Source: Marichromatium bheemlicum (GTDB taxonomy: Bacteria; Pseudomonadota; Gammaproteobacteria; Chromatiales; Chromatiaceae). From it: 64,000 nt of DNA. The DNA lies in assembly GCF_012276755.1 (NCBI RefSeq), contig NZ_JAAXKX010000001.1, positions 186,001 to 250,000 on the forward strand. Reading direction: 5' to 3'. The notes beneath the pieces are model-generated. The model was not told the origin of the DNA. It did not search any database and saw only the letters and a program-made list of their open reading frames with translations. Below, piece after piece: positions 42,020-51,323 of this stretch (positions within the stretch are counted from its first letter, which is position 1; every line of letters begins with the position of its first letter). The position numbers and the translations under genes are program-made.

Positions 42020-42640
42020 TCAGAGCATCGATTCGGGGGCGGCGATCAGGGCCATGCGGACGAGTTCGGCGAGTGAGCCGGCGCGCATCTTCTCCATCAC
42101 CCGGGCGCGGTGGGCCTCGACGGTCTTGGCGCTGACGCCGAGCGCGGCGGCGATCTCCTTGTTGGACTTGCCGTCGGTGACCATGGCCATGACCTCGTGC
42201 TCGCGCGGGGTGAGTTCGGCCAGGCGCATGGCGATCTGGGCGCGGGTGGCCTGGGAGGCGCGGTGGCGTTCGTCGTAGTCGAGGGCGTTGCGGATGCTGT
42301 CGAGCAGGTCCTCGTCGTGGAAGGGCTTCTCGATGAAGTCGAAGGCGCCGGCCTTCATCGCCTTGACCGCCATGCTCACGTCGCCGTGACCGGTGATCAG
42401 GATCACCGGCAGGCGGTAGCCCTCGCGGGCGAGATAGCTCTGCAGCTCCAGCCCGCTCATCCCTGGCATGCGCACGTCGAGCAGCAGGCAGCCGGCGCGC
42501 CCCGGATAGTGGTTAGCGAGGAAGGCGTCGGCCGATTCGAAGGTCTGTACCGACATCCCCGTGGACTCGATCAGCCACTGCAGCGAGGTGCGCATGGCCT
42601 GGTCGTCGTCGACGACGAACACGGTCGCGTCATGATGCAT
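42020..42640 (-). CDS. FixJ/NarL-type response regulator
   Basis: A 206-residue regulator. The receiver domain has the phosphoacceptor Asp55 in CLLLDVRMPGMSG, the acidic pair VVDDDQAM, and Lys in FIEKPF. The LuxR-type HTH (about 142-200) has LTPREHEVMAMV and SNKEIAAALGVSAKTVEAHR. This is the FixJ/TodT subclass. It overlaps the sensor kinase gene by 11 bases, so the two form a pair. Confidence 0.92.
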   Translation of the reverse strand: MHHDATVFVVDDDQAMRTSLQWLIESTGMSVQTFESADAFLANHYPGRAGCLLLDVRMPGMSGLELQSYLAREGYRLPVILITGHGDVSMAVKAMKAGAFDFIEKPFHDEDLLDSIRNALDYDERHRASQATRAQIAMRLAELTPREHEVMAMVTDGKSNKEIAAALGVSAKTVEAHRARVMEKMRAGSLAELVRMALIAAPESML

Positions 42641-45245
42641 TGCTATTCCCAACTTGCGATGGTTGCTGTGCCGTCTCCTCCGCCTCGGCGACGGCGAGCG
42701 GCAGCGCGATGAAGAAGGTCGTACCACGTCCGGGCGCCGACTCGGCCCAGATACGGCCCTCGTGATTCTCGATGATGGTCTGACTGATCGCCAACCCCAT
42801 CCCCATACCCCCCTCCTTGGTGGTGACGAAGGCATCGAACAGGGCTTCGATCCGTTCCGGCACGATACCCGGTCCGGTATCGCGGATTGCCACCCGCGCC
42901 TCGTCGCCTTCCTGCCAAGTGCGGATGCCCAGGTGTCGCGTGAACGCGTCGACCTCTTCGAGCGCATCGAGGGCGTTGCGCACCAGGTTGAGCAGCACCT
43001 GTTCGACCTGCACCAGATCGACCCGCACCGGGATCGGCTCGGGCGCCAGTGCCAGCGCGATCGCCAGATCCAGGCGCCGGGTCTCGAACTCGACGAAGGA
43101 GCAGACCTCACGCACCAGGTGGTTGAGGTCGGCCTGGGCGCGGATCGGCGGTTGCTTGCCGACCAGGGCACGCAGCCGGCGGATGATCTCGCTGGCGCGC
43201 TGCGCCTGGGCGGTGATCTGTCCCATGGCGCCGATCAGCGCCTCGGTCTCGCCCGCCCCGCCCTGCAGTCGCCGCGTGCAGCCGCTGGCATAGTTGACGA
43301 TCGCCGCGAGCGGCTGGTTGAGTTCGTGGGCCATGCCGGTGGCCACCTCGCCCATGGTGCTGAGACGACAGACGTGGACCAGCTCGGCCTGGTGCTGGCG
43401 CGACTCCTGCTCAGCGCGGCGCACCGCGGTGATGTCGCGGGCGTAGATGTTGACATAGCCAAGGTCGGCGATGGGCGCGAACAGCAGCGAGAACAGCTGG
43501 CCGGCGACCTCCAGCTCGCACTCGCGCTGTTCGACGCCGGCGAGCGCCTGGGCGACCTCGGCGCGCCACGGCTCGGGGAGCAGGTCACCGGGCTGCGCCG
43601 CCCAGGCGGTGAGCAGCGGACGCGAGGCGTTGTTGGCATAGACCAGCAGCCCGCTGGCGGTGACGCGCAGGATGGGGTTGGGGCTCTCGCTGGCGAAGCG
43701 CGCCAACCCCTTGATCTCCTGTTCGGCCTGCTTGCGCTCGGTGATGTCGTGGATATAGAGGGTGTAGAAGCGCTCGGCCTCGAGCACGATCGGGGCGATC
43801 GAGATCTCCACTGGCACCTCCTCGCCGTCGGCACGGCGCGCCCGCAGCTCGCCGCGCCCTTGGGGACCGGCGTCGGGACGACGCGAGCGCTCGAGCAACG
43901 CGCTGAAGCCCTCACGCGCGGTCTCGGGCAGGCACTCGCGCACGAACACCAGCCCCAGGGCGTCCTGACGACGGTGGCCGAGCAGGCGCTCGGCGGCGGG
44001 GTTGAACTCGATGACGTGACCGGCGTGATCGAGGGTGACGATGGCGTCGAGCGAGGCCTCCATCATCGCCGCCTTGAGCGCTTCGCTCTCGCGCATCTCG
44101 GCCTGGTGACGGCGGTTCATCTCGTCGCGCGCGGCCAGCACCAGCTGGCTGAAGTGCTGGATCCACTCCTCGAGCAGCACCAATTGGTTGCCGCCACGAT
44201 GGTTGAACCCGGGCTCAGCGATGCCGAGGGCGCGCTGCGAGAAGCGCGTCATCCGCTTGAGCACCTTGTTCAACCGCGAGGAGACGAGATAGATCACCGC
44301 GGTGAAGACGATGATGAACACCGCCGCAGCGAGCCCGCGCTGGCGCCGCTCGAAGATGCTCACATGGCGCGACATCTTCTCCACCGCCGCCTGCGAGACG
44401 AAGGTCGCGAACAGCAGGTTGGAGTCGCTGCCCTCGTACTCGGGGAGGGTCTGGGAGGTGACGACGTAGAGCGCGTGCCAGCGATCGAGCGTGGTGCCCG
44501 GCGGCAGGCTCGCGGTGTCGAGGCTGGCGACGATGCGCTGATCATCGCCGTCGACCAGCGCCACCGCCGCACGACCGACGTCGACCCCGCGTTGCGAGGC
44601 GGCGAGGAAGTCATCATCAACCGGTACCAGCACCACCAGATGCCCCATCTCGTAACCGCCGGCGTCGGCCATCGAGTCGCTGGCGATCAGATAGAGCTGG
44701 TCGCCGAGCCGATCGATCACGGTGCGTACGTCGCGGATGTCGAGGAGGTTGGAGGGCACCCTCACGGCCAGGCGCTCGGGCACCGGGCGTGCGCCGGCCT
44801 GATAGATCTCGCGCACCTGTCCCTCGGTGTCGGTAAGCAACACGTGGCTCGGCGGACTGAGCGCGTCGCGCTCGAAGAAGTCGGGCAGCCAATAGGGACG
44901 GAACTCCTTATATATCAAGGGAGTACCCGCCGCCTCGCGAGACCAGAACAAGGGTTCCAGATACTCCGAGAGGCGCTGATAGTTGGCCAGCAACCGGGTG
45001 GTGGCACCATAGCTCGCGAGATAACGATCGAAGCGGATCAGGCTCTCGCGGGCCCGTAGGTCAAGCTGCGCCTCGAGTTCCTGGCCGAAGATCTTGTTGA
45101 CCTGCCGGCTCTGGATCTGTTCGAGCATCGCCCACACCACGAGCCCCGCCGTCACCCCGACCACGATCGAGATCAGTGGCATCGGCACGCGTCGCAACAG
45201 ACGGAACAAAAATGGTTTAATGACGATCCGCTTCAAGTTTGGCAA
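42630..45245 (-). CDS. Membrane sensor histidine kinase with two PAS domains
   Basis: An 871-residue kinase. Two membrane helices (about 24-41 and 304-322) flank a periplasmic sensor of about 260 residues resembling CHASE4-type domains. Then come PAS domains (about 385-505 and 515-610) and the HisKA/HATPase core. The phospho-acceptor is His640 in TGMAHELNQPLAAI, and LNLVRNALDAL, DTGPGIV and GMGMGLAIS are the N, G1 and G2 boxes. The kinase core is FixL/DctS-like, but no haem-binding PAS is evident. It signals to the overlapping FixJ-type regulator. The signal is unknown. Confidence 0.9.
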   Translation of the reverse strand: MPNLKRIVIKPFLFRLLRRVPMPLISIVVGVTAGLVVWAMLEQIQSRQVNKIFGQELEAQLDLRARESLIRFDRYLASYGATTRLLANYQRLSEYLEPLFWSREAAGTPLIYKEFRPYWLPDFFERDALSPPSHVLLTDTEGQVREIYQAGARPVPERLAVRVPSNLLDIRDVRTVIDRLGDQLYLIASDSMADAGGYEMGHLVVLVPVDDDFLAASQRGVDVGRAAVALVDGDDQRIVASLDTASLPPGTTLDRWHALYVVTSQTLPEYEGSDSNLLFATFVSQAAVEKMSRHVSIFERRQRGLAAAVFIIVFTAVIYLVSSRLNKVLKRMTRFSQRALGIAEPGFNHRGGNQLVLLEEWIQHFSQLVLAARDEMNRRHQAEMRESEALKAAMMEASLDAIVTLDHAGHVIEFNPAAERLLGHRRQDALGLVFVRECLPETAREGFSALLERSRRPDAGPQGRGELRARRADGEEVPVEISIAPIVLEAERFYTLYIHDITERKQAEQEIKGLARFASESPNPILRVTASGLLVYANNASRPLLTAWAAQPGDLLPEPWRAEVAQALAGVEQRECELEVAGQLFSLLFAPIADLGYVNIYARDITAVRRAEQESRQHQAELVHVCRLSTMGEVATGMAHELNQPLAAIVNYASGCTRRLQGGAGETEALIGAMGQITAQAQRASEIIRRLRALVGKQPPIRAQADLNHLVREVCSFVEFETRRLDLAIALALAPEPIPVRVDLVQVEQVLLNLVRNALDALEEVDAFTRHLGIRTWQEGDEARVAIRDTGPGIVPERIEALFDAFVTTKEGGMGMGLAISQTIIENHEGRIWAESAPGRGTTFFIALPLAVAEAEETAQQPSQVGNSNAS

Positions 45246-45274
45246 CTCAACTCAAACAACCAACAACACACCCA

Positions 45275-45736
45275 ATGGACACCATGGACTTCGATATCTC
45301 CCGCGCCCAGACCCCTTCTCTGCTGCGACGTCTCGGCGCGATCTTCTACGACGGCCTGCTACTGGTCGGCATCATGATGATCGTCACCGGGCTCGTCTCC
45401 ATCCCCTATGGTCTGATCACGGGCGCCAACTACTATGAGAGCGCCCTGGCGCTGAACCTGCTGCGCCTGATCCTGCTGGCCGTGGTCGCCGCCTTCTTCG
45501 TCTACTTCTGGACCCACGGCGGCCAGACCCTGGGGATGCGTGCATGGCGCCTCCGTGCCCTCGACGACAACGGCCAACCGCTGACCACTGCGACCGCCTT
45601 CAAGCGGTTCGTCTGGGCCTTCGTCAGCCTGCTGCCGGCCGGACTGGGGCTGCTGTGGTGCCTGTTCGACGGTGACAAGCTCGCCTGGCACGACCGCAAG
45701 TCTCAGACCCGACTGGTCATGGTCGCCAAGCAGTGA
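45275..45736 (+). CDS. RDD family membrane protein
   Basis: A 153-residue protein with three to four membrane segments. The family's Arg-Asp/Asp pattern shows as RRLGAIFYDGLLLVG and the later GMRAWRLRALDDNG. The role of RDD proteins is mostly unknown; some are ion exchangers. The gene commonly lies beside lptG in gammaproteobacteria, as it does here (convergent). The ATG at 45275 is preferred; a TTG 36 bases earlier is possible. Confidence 0.82.
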   Translation: MDTMDFDISRAQTPSLLRRLGAIFYDGLLLVGIMMIVTGLVSIPYGLITGANYYESALALNLLRLILLAVVAAFFVYFWTHGGQTLGMRAWRLRALDDNGQPLTTATAFKRFVWAFVSLLPAGLGLLWCLFDGDKLAWHDRKSQTRLVMVAKQ

Positions 45737-45743
45737 AGCACGC

Positions 45744-45770
45744 CGCCGGGAGCCGTGACGGCGCCCGGCG
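45744..45770. terminator. Hairpin between convergent RDD and lptG genes
   Basis: An interrupted stem (CGCCGGG / CCCGGCG-like outer pairs, inner GCCG / CGGC with a TGA loop) right after the RDD stop and before the lptG stop. No T-run. Confidence 0.4.
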
Positions 45771-45773
45771 CGC

Positions 45774-46838
45774 TCAGCCGACCCGGCGTAGCAACAAGAG
45801 TGCCCCGGCGCTGAACACCAGCGGCGGCGCCAGTGCCGCGAGCAGCGGGCTCAACCCGAAGAGCAGCGCCAGATAAGCCAGGGTGCGGCTGATCAGATAG
45901 TAGAGAATGCCGATCAACACCCCGGCGAACAGGCGCCGCCCCATCCCCGTACTGCGCGCCGAACCGAGCAGGATCGGGATCGCCACGAAGATCATCGACA
46001 GGGTCAGCACCGGGTGCAACACCTTGCCCCAGAAGGCGACCTCGTAGGCGCCGGCGTCCTGACCATTGACGCGCATGAAGTGGATGTACTTGTAGAGCCC
46101 CCACACCGGTAGCGCCTGGGGTTCGGCCACCACCACCTTGAGCAAGCCCGGATCGAGCATCGAGTCCCAACGCGCCTGGGCGATCCGCTCGACCTGCACC
46201 CCCTCTGGCCGCACCCGACTGCGCGCGATCCCCTGCAACACCCAGCCATCGTCGACATAGCGCGCCTCGGCGGCATAGGTCGCCACCAGGGTGCCTGCGG
46301 CAGTATCGACCTGGAAGATGGAGATATCACGCAGATTGGTGCCGGAGCGGATCTCGCGGATGTTGACATAGGCACCGTCGTCGACCGCCCAGAAACCGTC
46401 TGCGGTCTGCTGCGCCACCTCACCGGAGAGCGCCTCGCGCCTGAGTTCGACGCCGCGCTGCTCGGCCAGTGGCGCCAGCACCTCACCGAGCACCACCGCC
46501 AGTACCGCCAGTACCGCACCACCGAGCATCGCCGCACGCACGATCTGCCCCACCGACACCCCGGCGGCGCGCAACGCCACCAGCTCCGAGCGACTCGCCA
46601 GCGCGCCCAGGCCGACCAGCGCGCCGATCAGGGTCGCGATCGGGAAGAGCTGATAGGCATACCCCGGCAGGCTCAGCAACATGAAGGTCAGGGCACCGCC
46701 GAGCCCATACCCCTCGACCCCAGCGGCCTCCATCTCGTCGGCGAGCACGAAGAAACCGAGCAGGGGCAGCAACACCCCGAGCGTCACCAGGGTGCCGACG
46801 ACGACGGCCCCACCGAGATAGCGATCGATGATCCGCAT
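45774..46838 (-). CDS. lptG: LPS export ABC transporter permease LptG
   Basis: A 354-residue YjgP/YjgQ-family permease. Three helices lie at each end, and a periplasmic jellyroll (about 130-270) sits between. IIDRYLGGAVVVGTLVTLG at the start and GLYKYIHFMRVNGQDAGAYEVAFW before helix 4 match LptG. With LptF and LptB2 it extracts lipopolysaccharide from the inner membrane. The usual partner lptF is not adjacent: the 242 bases upstream up to the divergent pepA hold no gene. Confidence 0.9.
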   Translation of the reverse strand: MRIIDRYLGGAVVVGTLVTLGVLLPLLGFFVLADEMEAAGVEGYGLGGALTFMLLSLPGYAYQLFPIATLIGALVGLGALASRSELVALRAAGVSVGQIVRAAMLGGAVLAVLAVVLGEVLAPLAEQRGVELRREALSGEVAQQTADGFWAVDDGAYVNIREIRSGTNLRDISIFQVDTAAGTLVATYAAEARYVDDGWVLQGIARSRVRPEGVQVERIAQARWDSMLDPGLLKVVVAEPQALPVWGLYKYIHFMRVNGQDAGAYEVAFWGKVLHPVLTLSMIFVAIPILLGSARSTGMGRRLFAGVLIGILYYLISRTLAYLALLFGLSPLLAALAPPLVFSAGALLLLRRVG

Positions 46839-47080
46839 CGCTCAGCGCCGCCCCCAACGGGCGATGCGAGACGAACAGGGGGCCAGGGAGCCGAGTTTCA
46901 GCACACGCATTTCTTCCGGTAGACTCGATGATCACATCCTAACATCCGGACGCGCACCAACCGTCACGCGATCGGCCCGGGCGCGCCGGGATGGCGCATC
47001 GCGCCCGAACACCTCTCGCGGCTCCGCGGCCGCCACCCAGCCGGGTGCGCCGACCCGTACCGCCTTTGCAGGAGTCCAGC

Positions 47081-48589
47081 ATGGAATTCAAGACCAAGAC
47101 CGGCGACCTCGCCAAGCAAAAGACCCCCTGTCTCGTCCTCGGCGTCTTCGAGAAGCACAAGCTCGGCGGCCCCGCCGAGGCCATCGACAAGGCCTGCGAC
47201 GGCAAGCTCGGCGCGCTGTTGAAGAAGGGCGACATGAGCGGCGAGAGCGGCCGTACCCTGCTGCTCTACGGCCTGCCCGGGGTGGCCGCCGAGCGGGTGC
47301 TGCTGGTCGGCTGCGGCAAGCGTAAGGAGTTCGATCGCGCTGCCCAGCGCAAGGCCGTCGCCGCTGCGATCGACGCCCTCACCCAGTACAACGCCAGTGA
47401 GGCGCTGTGCACCCTCGTCGAGCCCTTGCCGAACCAATCCAACCGCTACCAGACGCTGCGCGACACCGTCGTCACCGCCGCCGGACGTGACTATCGCTAC
47501 ACCCACACCAAGGACGCCAAGAAGCAGCCCAAGGTCGCGCTCAAGCGACTGGTGTTGTGGGTCGAGAAGAAGGCACAGCAGGGCGTAGCCGAGCGCGCCA
47601 TCGCCCACGGCGAGGCGATGGCCGAGGGCATCGCCCTGGCACGTGAACTCGGCAACCTGCCGGGCAACATCTGCACCCCGAGCTATCTCGCCGAGCAGGC
47701 CGAGACGCTGGCCACCGAGCACCCCCGCCTCACCACCGAGATCCTCGACGAGGCGGCGATGGCCGAGCTGGGCATGGGCGCGCTGCTCTCGGTCTCGCAC
47801 GGCAGTCGCCAGCCGGCGAAACTGATCGTGATGCACTACCGCGGCGGCGCCAAGGACGCCAAACCAGTGGTGCTGGTCGGCAAGGGGCTGACCTTCGACG
47901 CCGGCGGCATCTCGCTCAAACCCGCCGCCAAGATGGACGAGATGAAGTACGACATGTGCGGCGGGGCGAGTGTGTTCGGCGCGCTACGGGCGGCCTGCAC
48001 GCTGGAGCTGCCGATCAACCTCGTCGGTGTGGTGCCGGCCTCGGAGAACCTGCCCGACGGCGCCGCCAACAAGCCTGGCGACATCGTCACCAGCATGTCG
48101 GGCCAGACCATCGAGATCCTCAACACCGACGCCGAGGGCCGACTGATCCTCTGCGACGCGCTCACCTACAGCAAGCGCTTCGACCCCGAGCTGGTGATCG
48201 ACATGGCCACCCTCACCGGGGCCTGCATGATCGCGCTCGGCGCCCACGCCTCGGGGCTGTTCACCACCGACGACGCGCTGGCCGAGGAGATCCTCGGTGC
48301 CGGCGAGCGGACCGGTGATCGCGCTTGGCGGATGCCGCTGTGGGACGACTACCAGTCGCAGCTCGACAGCAACTTCGCCGACATGGCCAACGTCGGTGGC
48401 CGTGAGGGTGGCGCCATCACCGCCGCCTGCTTCCTCTCACGCTTCACCAAGGACTATCGCTGGGCACACCTCGATATCGCCGGTACCGCCTGGCTCGGCG
48501 GGCAGGAAAAGGGTGGCACCGGCCGGCCGGTGGCACTACTCACCGAGCTGTTGCTGGCACGCGCCGGGGTCGAGTGCGCCACCGACTAA
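47081..48589 (+). CDS. pepA: Leucyl aminopeptidase (cytosol aminopeptidase)
   Basis: A 502-residue M17 aminopeptidase. The metal-binding signature is NTDAEGRLILCDAL, preceded by VGKGLTFDAGGISLKP and KMDEMKYDMCGGA. It removes N-terminal residues from peptides, and in E. coli also acts as the XerCD accessory DNA-binding protein. AGGAG precedes the ATG at 47081. In many gammaproteobacteria pepA lies divergent from lptF-lptG and is followed by holC; here lptF and holC are both absent from those positions. Confidence 0.95.
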   Translation: MEFKTKTGDLAKQKTPCLVLGVFEKHKLGGPAEAIDKACDGKLGALLKKGDMSGESGRTLLLYGLPGVAAERVLLVGCGKRKEFDRAAQRKAVAAAIDALTQYNASEALCTLVEPLPNQSNRYQTLRDTVVTAAGRDYRYTHTKDAKKQPKVALKRLVLWVEKKAQQGVAERAIAHGEAMAEGIALARELGNLPGNICTPSYLAEQAETLATEHPRLTTEILDEAAMAELGMGALLSVSHGSRQPAKLIVMHYRGGAKDAKPVVLVGKGLTFDAGGISLKPAAKMDEMKYDMCGGASVFGALRAACTLELPINLVGVVPASENLPDGAANKPGDIVTSMSGQTIEILNTDAEGRLILCDALTYSKRFDPELVIDMATLTGACMIALGAHASGLFTTDDALAEEILGAGERTGDRAWRMPLWDDYQSQLDSNFADMANVGGREGGAITAACFLSRFTKDYRWAHLDIAGTAWLGGQEKGGTGRPVALLTELLLARAGVECATD

Positions 48590-48600
48590 GGCGCCTCGCC

Positions 48601-48626
48601 CTGCCCGCGCCGCTCGGCGTGGGCAG
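48601..48626 (+). terminator. Hairpin after pepA
   Basis: An 11-bp stem with one G-T pair, CTGCCCGCGCC / GGCGTGGGCAG, loop GCTC, eleven bases after the pepA stop. No T-run. Confidence 0.5.
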
Positions 48627-49265
48627 CATGCGCCCCCGGCGCCGCCAGCCAAGGCCCGCCGGGGCATCACCCCACCGAGACACCCGTAGCGCCAGGTGCG
48701 ATACCCGGTGAGACTGGCCCAGCACCAGCCAACCCCACCCGCTATCAGCCGCCATCGAGCGGTGATCGACATCGACCGCCGTTTCCCCGCCCCCGGCACC
48801 AACACCCGCGCCTCGACCACACCGGGATGGCCCTACCCCATATCCCAGCTATGCTCATCGGCATGGCCCGACATCGGGCACAACCCCTCGAACGCCACGG
48901 TACAAACCCGACGGATGCGTCCCCGCACGCTTGGCAAAGGCTTTGAAAACGACCGCGCCACCATGACTTAAATCGAGATCACATCCTCACCGTCGCCGCC
49001 CCACACCCACTCCCACCAACCAGCATTGGCCGGGACCGCATCCCGTATCGGGCATGAATCGAGAGGGACAACCGCCTCTCGACATCAGGCAGACGACCGA
49101 ACAAACGACCACACGAGAGACGCAGCGCACGGCTACCATATACAGCAACCGATCGTTGGGGTGCGTCTGGAGCGATGACAGTCCCCGACCAAACCGCCCC
49201 GGCCAACGCCGGGGAGACGCGGTTCAACGCGCGCGAGCGCGACCCGGGCCCGAGAAGTCAGCGGC
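48627..49265. other. Long intergenic region before the c-di-GMP gene
   Basis: No gene with convincing codon use. Two small hairpins lie near the right end: CGAGAGG / CCTCTCG (49060-49081) and CCCCGGC / GCCGGGG with a CAAC loop (49197-49214), the second just 50 bases before the ATG at 49266. They may belong to the leader of the downstream gene. No c-di-GMP riboswitch core was recognised. Confidence 0.45.
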
Positions 49266-51293
49266 ATGTTCCATAAGAATTCAATAAAATTCAAACTGAT
49301 ATTCGTGATCTCACTGATCACGTTACTGTTGATGTGCCTGCTCTTCTTCATGCAGCTCTACAACTCGTTCCGGCTCGAAGCGGAGATCGAGCGCAGCAGC
49401 ATCAACACCCTGCAGGACTATATCGAGCAGGAGCACACCGCCCTACTCGACAAGTTCGAGGACGACATCGAGCACTACCTGCAGATGATGGCGTTGACCG
49501 TTTCCCACGAGCTCTACAACCTCAACCTGCGCTCGCTCCAGGACAAGGCCGACAAGTTCATCCAACACCAGGCGATCTGCTCGATCGCGGTGGTCGACCA
49601 CCTCACCCACGAGGCCGTCGCCAGCTCGCAACGCACGGGACAGTCCGACTGCATGCCGCGCACCCTCGAGATCGTCTACAACGACGAACCCATCGGTCGG
49701 CTCGAGGTGGAATACACCCTGACCCCTATTCAGCAGTTCATCGGGGAAAAACGTCATCAACTGCACGAGGCGCGCGCCCATCTGCACGAGGACATCGCCA
49801 CCGCCACCCGCCACAGCATCATCATCCAGACCATCATCTATCTGGTCGTCGCCCTGGTGCTGGTGCGCCTGACCGCACACCAGATCAACCGCAACATCAT
49901 CGCCCCCATCTACGCCCTGATGCATGACATGCAGCGCATGCACAGCCAGGACCCGGTCGCCCTCCAGCTCCGCAACCGCCCCCACGGCAACGACGAACTC
50001 GGCAAGCTCAGTCGCTACTTCTACGACAACATCGCCGAGCTGATCTCCCAGCTCAACCAACGCGCCAATTACGACAGCCTCACCCGATTACTCTCGCGTC
50101 AGCGCCTGATCTACGACATCGAGCATGCCTCCAGCTTCAACCTAGCGATCCTCGATATCGACCGCTTCAAGGAGGTCAACAACTTCCTCGGTATGAACGC
50201 CGGCGACGACTTCCTGCGCTCGACCGCCACCCTGTTGCGCCAGTTCTTCGCCCACCAGCCCTACGCCATCTATCGTCTCAACGGCGACGAGTTCGCCATC
50301 TTCGACGCCCAGGGTGACGACCTGCAGACCTTCGAGATGCACGTCCAGGCCTTCGTCGAACGCTTCGGCAACAAGGAGCAGACCGTCAAGGGCGAGACCA
50401 TCACCGCCTCGATCAGCGCCGGCATCGCCAGCAGCCGCCATCCCAGCCCAATCGTCGCCGCCACCACCGCACTCAAATACGCCAAGCTCAAGCGCACCAA
50501 GATCGCCACCTTCCAGGAGGACCTGCCGATCCTCAAGGAGTACCAGCAGAACCTCAAGACCACCCGCATCATCCGCAAGGCGATCACTCAGGACTGGATC
50601 ATGCCCTATTTCCAGCCGATCCAGGACGTGCGCACCGGGCGCATCGGCAAGTACGAGGCGCTGATGCGCATCAGCGATGCCGATGGCACCATCTATGCTC
50701 CGGCCGAGTTCCTCGCCGCCGCCAAGCGCTCCGGCAACTACAAGGAGCTGTCGGCGAGCATGATCCGCAAATCGGTCGCCTGCTTCAGCGCCACCGAACT
50801 GATCCTCGGGCTCAACCTCTCGATCGAGGACATTGAGGAGAGCGACATCCTCACCACCCTGGAGTCGCTGCAACAGCAATACGGCATCATGAATCGGCTG
50901 ATCTTCGAGATCACCGAACAGGAAGGCTTCTCCAGCCCGGAGCGGATCAAGGCGTTCATCGACCAGGTCAAGCGACTCGGGGCCCGGGTGGCGATCGACG
51001 ACTTCGGCAGCGGCTACTCCAACTTCGAGACCCTGATCCACCTCGACATCGACTTCCTCAAGATCGACGGCTCGTTGATCAAGAACATCCTCACCGACCC
51101 TCATGCCGAGGTCATCGTCGAGACCATCGTCGACTTCGCCCGACGCCTCGGCATCAAGACCATCGCCGAGTTCGTCAGCGACGAGGCCATCTACCAGCGG
51201 ATCACCGCCATGGGCGTCGACTTCGCCCAGGGCTACCACATCGGCAAACCCGCCCCACTGATCAGCCACAAGATTCGCGGCACCGGGCATTGA
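49266..51293 (+). CDS. Membrane GGDEF/EAL protein with a degenerate GGDEF motif
   Basis: A 675-residue protein. Helices (about 10-30 and 185-201) flank a periplasmic domain, then a HAMP-like linker. The GGDEF domain (about 265-420) reads NGDEF at 339-343, and an EAL domain (about 435-668) follows. The EAL motifs look intact: YEALMRI (464-466), LNLSIED, FEITEQEG, IDDFGSGYSN and KIDGSLI. It is therefore more likely a c-di-GMP phosphodiesterase, possibly with GTP-sensing by the altered GGDEF domain. The N-terminus is more AT-rich than its neighbours. Thirty bases separate it from the Cache-AlbA_2 gene. Confidence 0.9.
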   Translation: MFHKNSIKFKLIFVISLITLLLMCLLFFMQLYNSFRLEAEIERSSINTLQDYIEQEHTALLDKFEDDIEHYLQMMALTVSHELYNLNLRSLQDKADKFIQHQAICSIAVVDHLTHEAVASSQRTGQSDCMPRTLEIVYNDEPIGRLEVEYTLTPIQQFIGEKRHQLHEARAHLHEDIATATRHSIIIQTIIYLVVALVLVRLTAHQINRNIIAPIYALMHDMQRMHSQDPVALQLRNRPHGNDELGKLSRYFYDNIAELISQLNQRANYDSLTRLLSRQRLIYDIEHASSFNLAILDIDRFKEVNNFLGMNAGDDFLRSTATLLRQFFAHQPYAIYRLNGDEFAIFDAQGDDLQTFEMHVQAFVERFGNKEQTVKGETITASISAGIASSRHPSPIVAATTALKYAKLKRTKIATFQEDLPILKEYQQNLKTTRIIRKAITQDWIMPYFQPIQDVRTGRIGKYEALMRISDADGTIYAPAEFLAAAKRSGNYKELSASMIRKSVACFSATELILGLNLSIEDIEESDILTTLESLQQQYGIMNRLIFEITEQEGFSSPERIKAFIDQVKRLGARVAIDDFGSGYSNFETLIHLDIDFLKIDGSLIKNILTDPHAEVIVETIVDFARRLGIKTIAEFVSDEAIYQRITAMGVDFAQGYHIGKPAPLISHKIRGTGH

Positions 51294-51309
51294 GGCGGCG
51301 CGGCTAGGG

Positions 51310-51315
51310 TATAAT
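51310..51315 (+). promoter_or_regulatory. TATAAT -10 element just ahead of the Cache-AlbA_2 gene
   Basis: A perfect TATAAT ends only eight bases before the ATG at 51324. Transcription from it would begin at about the start codon, giving a leaderless or nearly leaderless mRNA. There is no ribosome site at normal distance and no good -35. Confidence 0.4.
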
Positions 51316-51323
51316 TCGCCACC

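Noticed and set aside
48627-49265. A c-di-GMP riboswitch before the GGDEF/EAL gene
   Set aside because: Two small hairpins exist, but no GEMM-type core could be recognised.
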